From Actinomyces mediterranea (GTDB taxonomy: Bacteria > Actinomycetota > Actinomycetes > Actinomycetales > Actinomycetaceae), in contig NZ_FTPB01000002.1 of NCBI RefSeq assembly GCF_900155595.1, positions 1-64,000 of the forward strand: DNA of 64,000 bases. The letters run 5' to 3'. This document shows positions 8,183-20,785 of the stretch, piece by piece; position 1 is the first letter of the stretch; each line of letters begins with the position of its first letter. Made by a program: the position numbers and the translations under genes. The notes below the pieces were generated by a model, which worked only from the letters and a program-made list of their open reading frames with translations, searched no databases and was not told the DNA's origin.

Positions 8183-9679
8183 TCAGACCCCGACCATCTC
8201 CATGATCAACTCACGCACGCGCGCAGCATCCGCCTGACCGCGCGTCGCCTTCATGACGGCGCCGACGAGGGCGCCCGCCGCCTGGACTTTACCGCCCTTG
8301 ATCTTGGCGACCACATCCGGATTTGCATCGAGCGCCTCGTGAACCGCCGCCGTTAGCGCCCCCTCATCGGAGACGACCTCTAGGCCTCGGGCTTCGACGA
8401 CCTCGGTCGGCGACCCCTCACCCGCCAACACTCCTTCGAGCACCTGACGGGCAAGCTTGTCATTGATGCGACCGGAGTCGATGAGCTCCTGGAGTTCGGC
8501 GACCTGGGTCGGGGTCACCGGCAAATCCTCAAGAGCGGACTCCTGTTCCTTCGCGCGGCGCGACAATTCGCCCATCCACCATTTGCGGGCGGATGCGGGA
8601 TCCGCGCCCGCGCCGACCGTCGCCTCGATGAGCTCGACTGCGCCCGCGTTGATCACGTCGCGCATCTCCATCTCGGCGAAGCCCCACTCCTCGCGGAGCC
8701 TGCGGCGTTTGGCGACCGGGAGCTCGGGAAGGGAGGCTCGCAGCTGCTCGACCCACTCGCGCGAGGGCGCCACCGGCACGAGGTCCGGTTCGGGGAAGTA
8801 GCGGTAGTCCTCAGCGTCGGACTTCTCACGCCCCGACGAGGTCGATCCGTCGCCCTCGTGAAAGTGGCGAGTCTCCTGAACGATAGAGCCACCGGCGGCG
8901 AGGATCGCCCCCTGACGCTGCATCTCGTAGCGCACAGCGGCTGTGATGCCGCGGAAGGAGTTGACGTTCTTCGTCTCCGATCGTGTGCCGTAGGGCGCAT
9001 CGGGGTTCGGGCGCAGCGACACATTGACGTCGGCGCGCACATTGCCGCGCTCCATGCGGGCCTCGGACACGCCTAGCGCGCGGAAGATGTCACGCAGCGT
9101 CTGAACGTAGGCGGCGGCGACCTCGGGGGCGCGCTCTCCTGCACCCTCGATCGGGCGGGTGACGATCTCAACGAGGGGGACGCCCGCCCGGTTGTAGTCG
9201 ACGAGGGAGTGGTCGGCGCCGTGGATGCGTCCGTCGACACCGCCGACGTGCGTGTTCTTCCCGGCGTCCTCCTCCATGTGTGCGCGTTCGATCTCGACGC
9301 GGAACATGGTGCCATCCTCGAGCTCCACATCGACCCAGCCGTCGTAGGCGATCGGCTCGTCGTACTGGGAGGTCTGGAAGGCCTTCGTCAGGTCCGGGTA
9401 GAAGTAGTTCTTGCGCGCGAAGCGGCAGTACTCAGCGATCTGGCAGTTGAGGGCCAATCCGATGGTAATGGCGTATTCGACGGCGGTCTTGTTCACCACG
9501 GGGAGGCAGCCGGGTAAACCGAGCGACACCGGGGTGACGTGGGTGTTGGGGTCCCCGCCGAAGGCGTTCGGCGCGGAGTCGAACATCTTCGTCGCGGTGC
9601 CGAGTTCGACGTGGACTTCGATGCCGAGGACGGGGTCGAAGTTCTTCACGACATCGGCGTAATCCATGAGCTCGGTCAT
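8183..9679 (-). CDS. gatB: Asp/Glu-tRNA(Asn/Gln) amidotransferase subunit B
   Basis: GatB recognises mischarged Glu-tRNA(Gln) or Asp-tRNA(Asn) and phosphorylates the acyl group; the GatCAB complex then amidates it. Signature segments [28 protein letters not shown] and [19 protein letters not shown] mark the kinase cradle. The helical and YqeY-like tail domains follow from about residue 300. The start is the ATG at 9679, not the in-frame codon 30 bases earlier. It overlaps the gatA stop as TGATG and has GGAGGAGAAG just upstream. It is 498 residues, normal for the family. It is the last gene of gatC-gatA-gatB. Confidence 0.96.
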   Translation of the reverse strand: MTELMDYADVVKNFDPVLGIEVHVELGTATKMFDSAPNAFGGDPNTHVTPVSLGLPGCLPVVNKTAVEYAITIGLALNCQIAEYCRFARKNYFYPDLTKAFQTSQYDEPIAYDGWVDVELEDGTMFRVEIERAHMEEDAGKNTHVGGVDGRIHGADHSLVDYNRAGVPLVEIVTRPIEGAGERAPEVAAAYVQTLRDIFRALGVSEARMERGNVRADVNVSLRPNPDAPYGTRSETKNVNSFRGITAAVRYEMQRQGAILAAGGSIVQETRHFHEGDGSTSSGREKSDAEDYRYFPEPDLVPVAPSREWVEQLRASLPELPVAKRRRLREEWGFAEMEMRDVINAGAVELIEATVGAGADPASARKWWMGELSRRAKEQESALEDLPVTPTQVAELQELIDSGRINDKLARQVLEGVLAGEGSPTEVVEARGLEVVSDEGALTAAVHEALDANPDVVAKIKGGKVQAAGALVGAVMKATRGQADAARVRELIMEMVGV

Positions 9680-11184
9680 CACTTCTCCTCCCAGGTCGCA
9701 GCCGGGCACGCCGACGCGACATCATCACTGAGGGTCTCCACCAGCCGGGCGACCTCGTACATCCGCAGGTCGGAGCGCGCGGGCGCAATGATCTGGAATC
9801 CGATGGGAAGCCCCTCGGAGCTGATCGCGTTGGGAACGCTCATCGCGGGAACGCCCGCGAGGTTCGCGGGGATCGTCGCCACGTCATTGAGGTACATCGC
9901 CATCGGGTCGTCGATCTTGTCGCCGAACGTGAAGGCTGTCGTCGGGGCCGTCGGGGAGACGAGGACGTCCACCTGTTCGAAGACGCGATCGAAGTCGCGC
10001 TGGATGAGGGTGCGGACCTTCTGGGCGCTGCCGTAGTAGGCGTCGTAGTATCCGGCCGACAGGACGTGAGTGCCCAAGATGATGCGGCGCTTCACCTCGT
10101 CGCCGAAACCGGCCTCGCGGGTGGCCGCCATGACGGTGGCGGCGGTGACGGGTCCCTCTGTCGGCTCGACGCGGATGCCGTAGCGCATACCGTCGAAGCG
10201 CGCGAGATTCGACGACACTTCGGCGGGCATGATGAGGTAGTAGGCGGCAAGGGCGTAGTTGAAGCTCGGGCACGACACCTCGACGATCTCGGCACCGGCC
10301 TCGCGCAGCGCGTCCACCGTCGCGGTGAACGCGTCGAGAACGTCGTCCTGATAGCCCTCTCCGGTCAGTTCGGCGACGACGCCGACGCGCAGCCCCTCGA
10401 TGCGCCCGTCGGCGCCCACGCGCGACACGGCGTCAATGAGGGCGGGAACCGGCTCGTCCAGGGATGTCGAATCGAGCGGATCATGACCGCTGATGAGTTC
10501 GGTCAGCACTGCAGCGTCGGAGACCGTGCGGGTAACCGGGCCGATCTGGTCGAGCGAGGACGCCATCGCGATGAGGCCGTAACGGGACACCTGCCCGTAG
10601 GTCGGCTTCGCACCGACGGTTCCTGTCACGGAGCCGGGCTGGCGAATGGAACCACCCGTGTCGGAGCCCAGGGCGAGCGGTACCATGAAAGCGGCGACCG
10701 CAGCCGCAGAGCCTCCGCCCGAGCCTCCGGGGATGCGCTCCACATCCCACGGGTTGAGGGTCGGTCCGAAGGCGGAGTGCTCGGTGGACGACCCCATGGC
10801 GAACTCATCCATATTCGTTTTGCCGACGATCGGGAGCCCAGCCTTGTGGATCTTCTCGATTACGGTCGCGTCATAGGGGGGCCGCCAGTCGCCGAGGATC
10901 TTCGACGCGCAGGTCGTCGGGATGCCCCGCGTCACTATGTTGTCCTTAATGGCGATCGGAATGCCCGCGAGCCGGTGGAGGCTCTCGCCGGCGCTGCGGC
11001 GGGCGTCGACATCAGCCGCCGTTGCCAGGGCACCCTCACGGTCGACGTAGAGGAAGGCGTTGATCGTCGGGTTGAGCGCGTCAATGCGACCAAGGCACGC
11101 CCTCGTCAGCTCGACCGAGGTGGTCTCACCCGCGGCGAGCATGTCGGCGAGTTCGAGCGCCGACTTCTTCAACAGGTCGTTCAT
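9679..11184 (-). CDS. gatA: Asp/Glu-tRNA(Asn/Gln) amidotransferase subunit A
   Basis: The glutaminase subunit, an amidase-signature enzyme that releases ammonia from glutamine for GatB. The Ser-cisSer-Lys catalytic set is visible: the Lys region IPIAIKDNI, then [15 protein letters not shown] and [13 protein letters not shown]. It is 501 residues long, typical. Its ATG overlaps the gatC stop (TGATGA) and its own stop overlaps gatB, so all three subunits are translationally coupled. Confidence 0.96.
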   Translation of the reverse strand: MNDLLKKSALELADMLAAGETTSVELTRACLGRIDALNPTINAFLYVDREGALATAADVDARRSAGESLHRLAGIPIAIKDNIVTRGIPTTCASKILGDWRPPYDATVIEKIHKAGLPIVGKTNMDEFAMGSSTEHSAFGPTLNPWDVERIPGGSGGGSAAAVAAFMVPLALGSDTGGSIRQPGSVTGTVGAKPTYGQVSRYGLIAMASSLDQIGPVTRTVSDAAVLTELISGHDPLDSTSLDEPVPALIDAVSRVGADGRIEGLRVGVVAELTGEGYQDDVLDAFTATVDALREAGAEIVEVSCPSFNYALAAYYLIMPAEVSSNLARFDGMRYGIRVEPTEGPVTAATVMAATREAGFGDEVKRRIILGTHVLSAGYYDAYYGSAQKVRTLIQRDFDRVFEQVDVLVSPTAPTTAFTFGDKIDDPMAMYLNDVATIPANLAGVPAMSVPNAISSEGLPIGFQIIAPARSDLRMYEVARLVETLSDDVASACPAATWEEK

Positions 11185-11480
11185 CAGTCCTCCCCCAAGA
11201 TCTGCGGAACCAGGAACATCCCGTCTTCAGAAGCGGGCGCTTGGGCGAGGACTTCATCTCGGTCCACGACCCGGGCCACCACGTCGTCGCGCCACACATT
11301 CGTCAGCGGGATCGGGTGCGAAGTGGCGGGGATATCGGGGGTCGCGACCTCGGACACCTTCGCCACGGATGTGGCGATGACATCGAGTTCTCCGGCGAAT
11401 CTCTCGATCTCCTCTTGGGTCAATGCGATATGGGCCAGCCCGGCAACGCGGGCGACCTCGTCAGTACTGATGCGTGACAT
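11184..11480 (-). CDS. gatC: Asp/Glu-tRNA(Asn/Gln) amidotransferase subunit C
   Basis: Small clamp subunit that stabilises GatA-GatB. It has 98 residues starting [20 protein letters not shown], the usual GatC N-terminus, and a C-terminal stretch ([28 protein letters not shown]) that is diagnostic for GatC. The reading frame stays open far upstream into the divergent cls gene, but homology begins at this ATG. Cls starts 90 bases away on the other strand, so the promoters of both lie in that gap. Confidence 0.95.
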   Translation of the reverse strand: MSRISTDEVARVAGLAHIALTQEEIERFAGELDVIATSVAKVSEVATPDIPATSHPIPLTNVWRDDVVARVVDRDEVLAQAPASEDGMFLVPQILGED

Positions 11481-11570
11481 GATCCGCATCCTACTCGGAC
11501 AACGGCCGCCTCCGCGCCCGCCTCCGCAGATAAGACGCACTCGGCCATGGCGAGCGACTAGAGTGTGCCC

Positions 11571-12836
11571 ATGGGCTGGCGGCGTTTCTCTCTGATCAAT
11601 CAGGACACGTGGACCCTCGCGAAGAAAGTCGGCGTCGGGATCCTCATCGCCCAGACGACCGCGATCGCCGCGATTCACGCCATCGACTACACGCGCAAGC
11701 AGCGCGTGCCCGGCGGACGCCACGGCTTCCCGACTCTCGCCCCGGCGGACACGCCCGTCTCGCAGAACACGGTCCGCACCTACACCGAGGGGAATTCCCT
11801 TTACACCGACATGCTCGATGCGATCAATAGCGCCGAGCGCCACGTCTTCTTCGAGACCTTCATCTGGCGCGCCGACGACTGGGGTCAGCGCTTCAAAGAC
11901 GCCCTCATCGCCGCAGCCGAACGCGGCGTCGACGTGTTCTGCGTGTACGACGGGTTCGGAGTCCTCAACCAAGACCCCTGCTTCTACCGATTCCCCGACC
12001 TTGCCCATCTGTGGGTGCGTCGCTTCCCGACGATCCGCTCGGGACTATTCACCCTCAATCTGCGCAACACCGGTCAGGATCATCGCAAGATCCTCGTCGT
12101 CGACTCCACAGTCGGATTCGTCGGCGGATACAATATCGGAGACGCTTTCGCGAATGAGTGGCGTGATACGCATGTGCGCGTCACCGGCAACGCCGTGTGG
12201 GAACTCGAGAACGGCTTCGTCGATTTCTGGAACCACTACCGCCCCAGGCACTCACCGCGCCTGCCCGACAGGGGCGCGAAGAAATGGCAGGCGGAAGTCA
12301 CCGCCGCCTTCAACATGCCCCAGCGCATTCTCTACCCCATCCGCGGCATGTACATCGACGCGATGGAGAGGGCGACCGACCACATCCTCATCACCACCGC
12401 CTATTTCATCCCCGATAAGGAGATCCTCCAGGCCCTCATCGCCGCAGCCAAACGCGGCGTCACCGTGAAGGTTCTCATCCCCGAGTACTCCAACCATATT
12501 CTCGCAGACTGGGTAGCCCGTCCCTACTACGGCTCCCTCATCCGTGAGGGCATTGAAATCTGGCTGTACCAGCATGCGATGGTTCACTCGAAAACGATGA
12601 CCGTGGACGGGAAGTGGTCGACGATCGGAACGGCGAATATTGACCGTCTGTCGATGCGCGGCAACCATGAGGTCAATATGCAGTTCTTCTCCACCGACCT
12701 CGCCGCGCGGATGGAGGAGATCTTCGCGAATGATCTGACGACCGCCCGGCGCCTCACCATCGACGAGTGGGAGGGGCGCACCCTGCTGACCCGTTTCACC
12801 GAACGCCTCCTCCACCCCTTCGAATTCATGGTCTGA
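11571..12836 (+). CDS. cls: Cardiolipin synthase / phospholipase D-family protein
   Basis: Membrane enzyme that joins phosphatidyl groups to make cardiolipin. Two HKD motifs are present: HRKILVVDSTVGFVGGYN and, in the second half, HSKTMTVDGKWSTIGTAN. The N-terminus has one hydrophobic segment (KKVGVGILIAQTTAIAAIHA) as a membrane anchor, where classical Cls proteins have two. The protein is 421 residues from the ATG at 11571; an in-frame GTG six bases earlier is also possible. It is divergent from gatC and its stop lies seven bases from the ligA stop, with no room for a terminator between them. Another PLD-type transphosphatidylase is the alternative. Confidence 0.85.
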   Translation: MGWRRFSLINQDTWTLAKKVGVGILIAQTTAIAAIHAIDYTRKQRVPGGRHGFPTLAPADTPVSQNTVRTYTEGNSLYTDMLDAINSAERHVFFETFIWRADDWGQRFKDALIAAAERGVDVFCVYDGFGVLNQDPCFYRFPDLAHLWVRRFPTIRSGLFTLNLRNTGQDHRKILVVDSTVGFVGGYNIGDAFANEWRDTHVRVTGNAVWELENGFVDFWNHYRPRHSPRLPDRGAKKWQAEVTAAFNMPQRILYPIRGMYIDAMERATDHILITTAYFIPDKEILQALIAAAKRGVTVKVLIPEYSNHILADWVARPYYGSLIREGIEIWLYQHAMVHSKTMTVDGKWSTIGTANIDRLSMRGNHEVNMQFFSTDLAARMEEIFANDLTTARRLTIDEWEGRTLLTRFTERLLHPFEFMV

Positions 12837-12842
12837 AGCGGC

Positions 12843-15551
<2,709 letters not shown>

Positions 15552-15656
15552 TTACCCGGACTCCTCGTCCACAGGACGGTCCAAACAGCGGGGACGAGTC
15601 GATCAGCGTCTGGGCACACTGGCGCCATCAGCGATGGGCATGAATCGAGGTGGCAA

Positions 15657-18600
15657 ATGGACGACGCCCACGCGGACACTCCTGCGCGGACACTGTACCC
15701 TGAGAGCGGATGTGAGGGCCGCTGGGGCGCCGAGAGTGCACTCGGAGCATCCTGGCACCTCGCCTGTATCGAGGGTCCCGATATCGGTGTCGTCGTGCCT
15801 GTACCTGCTGTTCTGGGCAGGTCGCAACTGCTGCCCCTGAGCGACCCCGCCATCTCCCGCCGCCACGCGTCACTCAGCGTCGAGGGCGGCAGGGTGCGCG
15901 TGAGGGATGAGGGATCCGAGAACGGCACCTTCATTGCGTGGGGCCCCTTCACAACGGTCGTCGGCCGCGCGGGGCGCAGGCTGTGCCCTGGACGCCGACT
16001 GACAGTGGGAGCGGATGTATTCGTCGTGCGCCGACGGCCCCGGCGCCTCAACTGGCGCGAAGCTCCCCCTCGGCGCAGACGCCTGTGGACCCTGATCCCC
16101 CTCGTATTCTTCACAGCCTTCGCCCTCGCCCGCTTCACCGCCGTCTATTCCGTCCACTCGCCGCTGCTCCTCGTCATCGTCGCCGCCGTCATGGTGGGCG
16201 GAGGCATTGCCCTCGGACGGTGGCTGATGCACCGCAGGAGAGACTGGCGTCCAGTCGACGGCGCGCATCTCGCCCTCGTCCTCGCCGCTGATGCACCGGC
16301 CTCTCCCCCATCGGCGGGGCACTCGGAGGGCCTCGTGTGGGAGACGCCGACTCGGCGCTCGGCATCAGTGGCTTTGGAGGCGGGCGCGCGCCCCGTTTTC
16401 GGATGCGTCGGCCCCTGGGCCGAAGAGAACGCCTGGTGGATCGGAGCGCAGATCGCCCACCATCGTGGAGGCGCCCGATTGACGACCTGCGGGGGGCGCC
16501 GAGTGAACATCGGCGAGGGCGACGAACTGATCCACCTGTGCCGCACCTCGAGGTGTCCGCATTGCCAGGAGAGACCGGATGAGGCGGGTGCCTGGCACAT
16601 CGGCGTGGGCGACGACTATTCGGCTCTGCCCACCTGGTGCACACACATCATCGACTCGGACTCCGCTGCTGTGTCGAGCCTGTGGTTGCACCAGATCGCC
16701 TCCACCCGCCCTCAAGTCCAGTCGCTCCCTTCAAGGGTGTCTTTCGCCGACCTTAAACAGGCGCCCTCAACCACGTCGGCGCCGTATCAGTCACTCGATG
16801 TGCCCGTTGCGGCGGCCGCCCGGGGGTGGAAGAGCATCGACCTCGTCGCAGACGGCCCCCATGCGCTCATCGCCGGGACCACGGGATCGGGGAAGTCGGA
16901 GGCCCTGCTCACGTGGCTCCTCGGTATGGCCCAACGCTATCCGCCCGACGAGTTGCGCTTCATCCTTATCGACTACAAGGGCGGCGCGACCTTCGCCCCA
17001 CTGGCACAGCTGCCGCACACCGACCAAGTCTTCACCGATCTCGACCCCGCGCATACGACCCGGGCGCTACGGGGCATCGCCTCCCTCCTGACCCGCCGCG
17101 AGCGCGAGTTGTCCGAACTGGGTCATGCGGACTACTCCCAGTGGGCGGATTCTTGCGCCGCCACGGGTGAGGCTCCGCCTGCCAGGATCGTTGTCGTCAT
17201 CGACGAGTTCCGCGTCCTCACCGACGGACACCCACAGGCCGCCGCGATCCTGTCGCGCATCGCCGCACAGGGGCGCTCCCTCGGCCTGCATCTCATTATT
17301 GCGACGCAGCGCCCCCAAGGGGCAGTTCCCGCGTCAATGCGGGCGAATATCGACCTGCGGATCGCATTGCGCTGCGTGAGCGATGGCGATTCGATTGACG
17401 TCATCGGCACAGCTGATGCGGCCGGACTAGAGCGCCTGCCGGGACGCGCGATCATTGGAGGCCAGACCGTCCACTTCGCCCACATCGGTGACATTGCTGC
17501 GGAATGCACGCGGGTAAGTGCCCTCTTCAACACCCCCCATCCCCTCCCCTGGGCGCCGGAGCTGCCAGACTGTGCGACATGGGAGGAATGCGAGGCGCTC
17601 ATCGGTTCCGGTGGCGAGGACGCTCCGACGCCCGCCTCCTGCGCCATCGCCATCCTCGACGGCATCGACGAAGGGCAGCATCGTCCGCTCGTTTACGAGA
17701 GCGGTCACATCCTCCTCGAGGCGCCCGCCCACGAGTCCGCGCTGCTCGCCCGCGTGGTCCGCTCCCTCGCATTGCGGCTCTCTTCCGAACTGCATTTGCC
17801 TCTCCACGCCTGCACCTCGCTCCCCCTCGACTCATCAGTGTCATCCTTGACCTGCGATGACGGGCAAGATCTCGGAATCCTCCTCACGTCGATCGTCGAC
17901 CATGGCCCCTCCATCCTCGCAATCGACGACGGGACGGGGGCGCGCCGTGCCCTCAGCCGCGCCTATGGGCCTGTCGGCGCGAACGACATGTGGGAGCGGA
18001 TGCTCCAAGAGTGCCGCGATCGGGGGATACTGCTGGTCTGTGCGGAACCAGGAGCCCTTCGCCAGACCGGGGCGACCACCCATTTCCCGACCCGCTTCAT
18101 CCGGGCATCCTCACGCGAGGCGCTGAGTTTCGCAGGGCTTCCTCAATCCTGCGATCTGCCGACCAGCGACAGCCAGTGGATCTGCGCGTCGACAGGGGCC
18201 CATCCAATGCTCGCCGTCATTCCGGACGCGGCCGAAGCGCCTCTTCCGGGCGGCCCCCTTGCCACAACGACCTTCAGGGTTCGCTCGTGGGCGCTCATCG
18301 CCGATCAATCATCGCCGGACCATACAGGCTTTCCACTGGTGTATGCGGGCAATGCGTGGGAGAGGCTGCGCGTCGACACGAACATCACGAATGCGGGCGG
18401 ATGGGCGGTCATGGGGGATTCAACAGGGCGGATCGACGAGTGGATACGGCGCGAATACCGCTTGCGGGGGCATCTTGATCCGGTGATCGAGCACGTCACA
18501 TGGCAGATGCTGCCCGCGCCCGGCGCGCTCTCAGATCGCGTACTATTCCTTATGTGCCCGCCGCGGGAGGCTCTTGCAGCTTTGACTGGGCGCGGTTACG

Positions 18601-18707
18601 ACATTCCCGATGCGCTCGCTGTTCGCCACTGGCAGCCAGACACGGGTCTTATCCGCCTGCACGGGGTGTGGGAGCGTGTGAGGGTCGTGCATTCACGGGC
18701 GACGTGA
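15657..18707 (+). CDS. FHA-domain membrane FtsK/SpoIIIE-type ATPase
   Basis: A 1016-residue protein. It has an FHA phosphothreonine-binding domain (about 45-125, with GRSQ, SRRHASL and SENGTF), two adjacent transmembrane segments (about 143-190), a ~200-residue linker with a CPHC pair, then an FtsK/SpoIIIE motor. In the motor, Walker A is GTTGSGKS (407-414), IDYKGG follows, Walker B is IVVVIDEF (511-518), and GRSLGLHLIIATQRPQG matches. A second ATPase-like region (about 650-1016) is degenerate: ESGHILLEAP replaces Walker A. The order FHA-TM-FtsK recalls EssC of type VII secretion. However, no ESX partner is nearby, and EssC has two FHA domains and three ATPases. The start at 15657 has GAGGTGG six to seven bases upstream. 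The frame is open far upstream, over ligA, but only as its antisense. Role unknown: secretion or DNA/protein translocation. Confidence 0.8.
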   Translation: MDDAHADTPARTLYPESGCEGRWGAESALGASWHLACIEGPDIGVVVPVPAVLGRSQLLPLSDPAISRRHASLSVEGGRVRVRDEGSENGTFIAWGPFTTVVGRAGRRLCPGRRLTVGADVFVVRRRPRRLNWREAPPRRRRLWTLIPLVFFTAFALARFTAVYSVHSPLLLVIVAAVMVGGGIALGRWLMHRRRDWRPVDGAHLALVLAADAPASPPSAGHSEGLVWETPTRRSASVALEAGARPVFGCVGPWAEENAWWIGAQIAHHRGGARLTTCGGRRVNIGEGDELIHLCRTSRCPHCQERPDEAGAWHIGVGDDYSALPTWCTHIIDSDSAAVSSLWLHQIASTRPQVQSLPSRVSFADLKQAPSTTSAPYQSLDVPVAAAARGWKSIDLVADGPHALIAGTTGSGKSEALLTWLLGMAQRYPPDELRFILIDYKGGATFAPLAQLPHTDQVFTDLDPAHTTRALRGIASLLTRRERELSELGHADYSQWADSCAATGEAPPARIVVVIDEFRVLTDGHPQAAAILSRIAAQGRSLGLHLIIATQRPQGAVPASMRANIDLRIALRCVSDGDSIDVIGTADAAGLERLPGRAIIGGQTVHFAHIGDIAAECTRVSALFNTPHPLPWAPELPDCATWEECEALIGSGGEDAPTPASCAIAILDGIDEGQHRPLVYESGHILLEAPAHESALLARVVRSLALRLSSELHLPLHACTSLPLDSSVSSLTCDDGQDLGILLTSIVDHGPSILAIDDGTGARRALSRAYGPVGANDMWERMLQECRDRGILLVCAEPGALRQTGATTHFPTRFIRASSREALSFAGLPQSCDLPTSDSQWICASTGAHPMLAVIPDAAEAPLPGGPLATTTFRVRSWALIADQSSPDHTGFPLVYAGNAWERLRVDTNITNAGGWAVMGDSTGRIDEWIRREYRLRGHLDPVIEHVTWQMLPAPGALSDRVLFLMCPPREALAALTGRGYDIPDALAVRHWQPDTGLIRLHGVWERVRVVHSRAT

Positions 18708-18863
18708 CCACTTCCACAGGCGGAAATTCGCGTGATTTTCAGTTTTCTCTTGCCGGAATTATCTCAATGCTCAACACTTGTCTGTGGTGTTCGTGTGCGC
18801 GGCGGCTCGTGCGGATGAAGACGCGAGTGAATCTATTACCGGATCAAGGGAGTATCGAAGAAA

Positions 18864-19112
18864 ATGGACTGGCGGAGCAAGGCAGCATGTCTCACCGTTG
18901 ACCCCGAGCTTTTCTTCCCCATTGGCAATACCGGCCCGGCAATCGCCCAGGCCGCTGAGGCGAAGGCCGTCTGCCATACCTGCTCCGTTGAGGCGATCTG
19001 CCTGCAATGGGCTATCGAGAACAATCAGGACTCCGGCGTCTGGGGGGGGATGAGCGAAGAGGAGCGCCGCTCCCTCAAGCGCCGAGCCGCACGCGCTCGC
19101 CGCGCCTCCTGA
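18864..19112 (+). CDS. whiB1: WhiB1-type iron-sulfur transcription regulator
   Basis: An 82-residue [4Fe-4S] protein. Cluster ligands C9, C37, C40 and C46 are all present, as are DPELFFPIGN, the GVWGG turn and a basic C-terminal tail (RRSLKRRAARARR). The sequence is very close to WhiB1/WblE of mycobacteria, an essential nitric-oxide-sensitive regulator that binds the primary sigma factor. A weak AAGGGAG lies about 11 bases before the ATG. A strong terminator follows, and the convergent neighbour is a PdtaS-like kinase, the same arrangement as in Mycobacterium tuberculosis. The 156 bases upstream hold its promoter, which I could not pin down. Confidence 0.93.
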   Translation: MDWRSKAACLTVDPELFFPIGNTGPAIAQAAEAKAVCHTCSVEAICLQWAIENNQDSGVWGGMSEEERRSLKRRAARARRAS

Positions 19113-19127
19113 ATCAGGACTGTTGAG

Positions 19128-19160
19128 GTGTGGGGCGGCCGATCGGTCGCCCCACACTTT
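19128..19160 (+). terminator. Rho-independent terminator of whiB1
   Basis: Fifteen-base arms at 19128-19142 and 19143-19157 (one G-T wobble) form a GC-rich stem followed by TTT. It lies 16 bases after the whiB1 stop and may also serve the convergent kinase gene. Confidence 0.8.
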
Positions 19161-19203
19161 CATCTGCCCCGATGCGACTGCCCAACGCTGTTCAGCAACC
19201 GTT

Positions 19204-20664
19204 TCAAGGCATATCGACCCGAGCCTTTACCGTCACCACCGTGCCCCCATCGTCGCCGAGCGCCCAATCAATGGAGCCGTTGAGTTCGCCGCGCACCATC
19301 TGTTTGACGATCTGAGTCCCCAGGCCGCTCATGGGCGACCCCGGTTCGAAGCCCGCGCCATTGTCAGCGACTGTGACGATGAGTTGCTCGCCATCGCGGT
19401 CGGCTCTCACTTCGACAGTGCCGTCCCGGTCGGCCAGTCCGTGCTCGACCGCATTCGCGATGAGTTCGTTGAGCACCGTCGACAAGGCGAGCGCCTGATC
19501 GGCGGGAATCGTCCCGAACGAGCCGTGAAGAACGACCTCCACCGCATGATCCGTTGATGCCACTGCTCCGGCGAGTCGTGTCACCGAGCGGGCGACCTCG
19601 TCGAACTCCACCTCTTCGTCGACGTTCTGCGACAGCGCCGCATGGACCGTGGCGATCGCCTGGACCCGTCGTTCGGCCTCCGCGAGAGCCTGTTTGACGC
19701 TCTCCTGGTCGGATCTGCGCGCTTGAAGGCGCAAGAGGGCGGACACTGTCTGAAGATTGTTCTTCACCCGGTGGTGGATCTCCCGGATCGTCGCGTCCTT
19801 CGTCATGAGTTCCTGCTCGCGGCGGCGCACTTCGGACACGTCACGCGTCAGGATGATCGCTCCGAGTCGCCTCCTTCCATTGATGAGAGGCAGGGCACGC
19901 ATGGTGATCGTCGATGACCTCGCGGAGATCTCTACGCGCCAGGACGCCCTCCCCATGACGACGACGGGCGTGGACTCATCGATCATCATGTCGTCGCCGA
20001 TGACGTCGGTGATCTCCTGGATGAGGACTTTGCCGCGGATGGCCGAGCGGATGCCCAGGCGGCGCAGGCACGACACCGCGTTCGGAGTAGCATGCTGGAC
20101 GCGCCCATCGGGGTCGAGCATGATGATGCCGTCGAGCACGCGCGGCAGCCCCCTGGTGGTAACGGTCGGCGTCGAATCATAGGGGTATTCGCCCCTGGTG
20201 ATCATGTGGCACAGCATGTCGGCCGCCTCGGTGGGCCAGTTCTCGGTACCGACGGACACGCGCGGCGAAGACAGGTTCGATTCGCGCGTCATCACGGCGA
20301 TGATCCGTCCGTCGTGGAAGACGGGGATACAGGTCTCCATCATGGAGTAAGTGCCCGCCCAACGCGCTGCTGAGGACTTGACGACCTGCCCGGTGGCGAT
20401 GGAGCGGCGCAGTTCGACCTCTCGGGCGGCCGGCAGGTAGAGCCCGATCGTGTCCTCGACGTGGACCGTAGCAGATGTTGCGGGTCGACAATGCGCGACC
20501 GCCACGAATCGGTCATCGTCGGTGTGCAGCCACAAGACGAGGTCGGCGGCGGACAGATCGGCGAGGACCTGCCAGTCCGCGAGTAACAGGTGGAGCCACT
20601 CGATATCCTTGTCCGTCAGAGAGCCCTTCGATGCTTCTTCCGCCAGTTGGGTCAGACTTCTCAT
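19204..20664 (-). CDS. pdtaS: Sensor histidine kinase PdtaS
   Basis: Soluble histidine kinase that phosphorylates the RNA-binding antiterminator PdtaR. It has a GAF-like N-terminal sensor (about 1-150), a PAS domain (LDGIIMLDPDGRVQHATPNA, about 185-290) and a HisKA_2 dimerisation/phosphoacceptor helix with REIHHRVKNNLQTV. An HATPase_c domain follows, with NELIANAVEHG (N box) and VADNGAGF (G1). No membrane segment is seen. The ATG at 20664 gives 486 residues, close to the ~500 of mycobacterial PdtaS; 44 further residues are open upstream but unlike the family. No PdtaR gene is in the window. Confidence 0.92.
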   Translation of the reverse strand: MRSLTQLAEEASKGSLTDKDIEWLHLLLADWQVLADLSAADLVLWLHTDDDRFVAVAHCRPATSATVHVEDTIGLYLPAAREVELRRSIATGQVVKSSAARWAGTYSMMETCIPVFHDGRIIAVMTRESNLSSPRVSVGTENWPTEAADMLCHMITRGEYPYDSTPTVTTRGLPRVLDGIIMLDPDGRVQHATPNAVSCLRRLGIRSAIRGKVLIQEITDVIGDDMMIDESTPVVVMGRASWRVEISARSSTITMRALPLINGRRRLGAIILTRDVSEVRRREQELMTKDATIREIHHRVKNNLQTVSALLRLQARRSDQESVKQALAEAERRVQAIATVHAALSQNVDEEVEFDEVARSVTRLAGAVASTDHAVEVVLHGSFGTIPADQALALSTVLNELIANAVEHGLADRDGTVEVRADRDGEQLIVTVADNGAGFEPGSPMSGLGTQIVKQMVRGELNGSIDWALGDDGGTVVTVKARVDMP

Positions 20665-20785
20665 AATGGTCAACTGTAGTGTGCCGACGCATGGGAGTGA
20701 CTCGGCTCGACGCATCCGAAGCGGATGATCGAGCCCAGAGCGTGTAGCGTCTGATATGCACCTGATGTCTTGCAAGGAGAGTCTC

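Noticed and set aside
15657-18707. Type VII (ESX) secretion locus
   Set aside because: No WXG100, EccB, EccD or mycosin genes flank the ATPase, so only the motor-like protein can be claimed.
18708-18863. A small plus-strand frame running across the region upstream of whiB1
   Set aside because: No start signal or conserved sequence; the region more likely holds the whiB1 promoter and 5' UTR.
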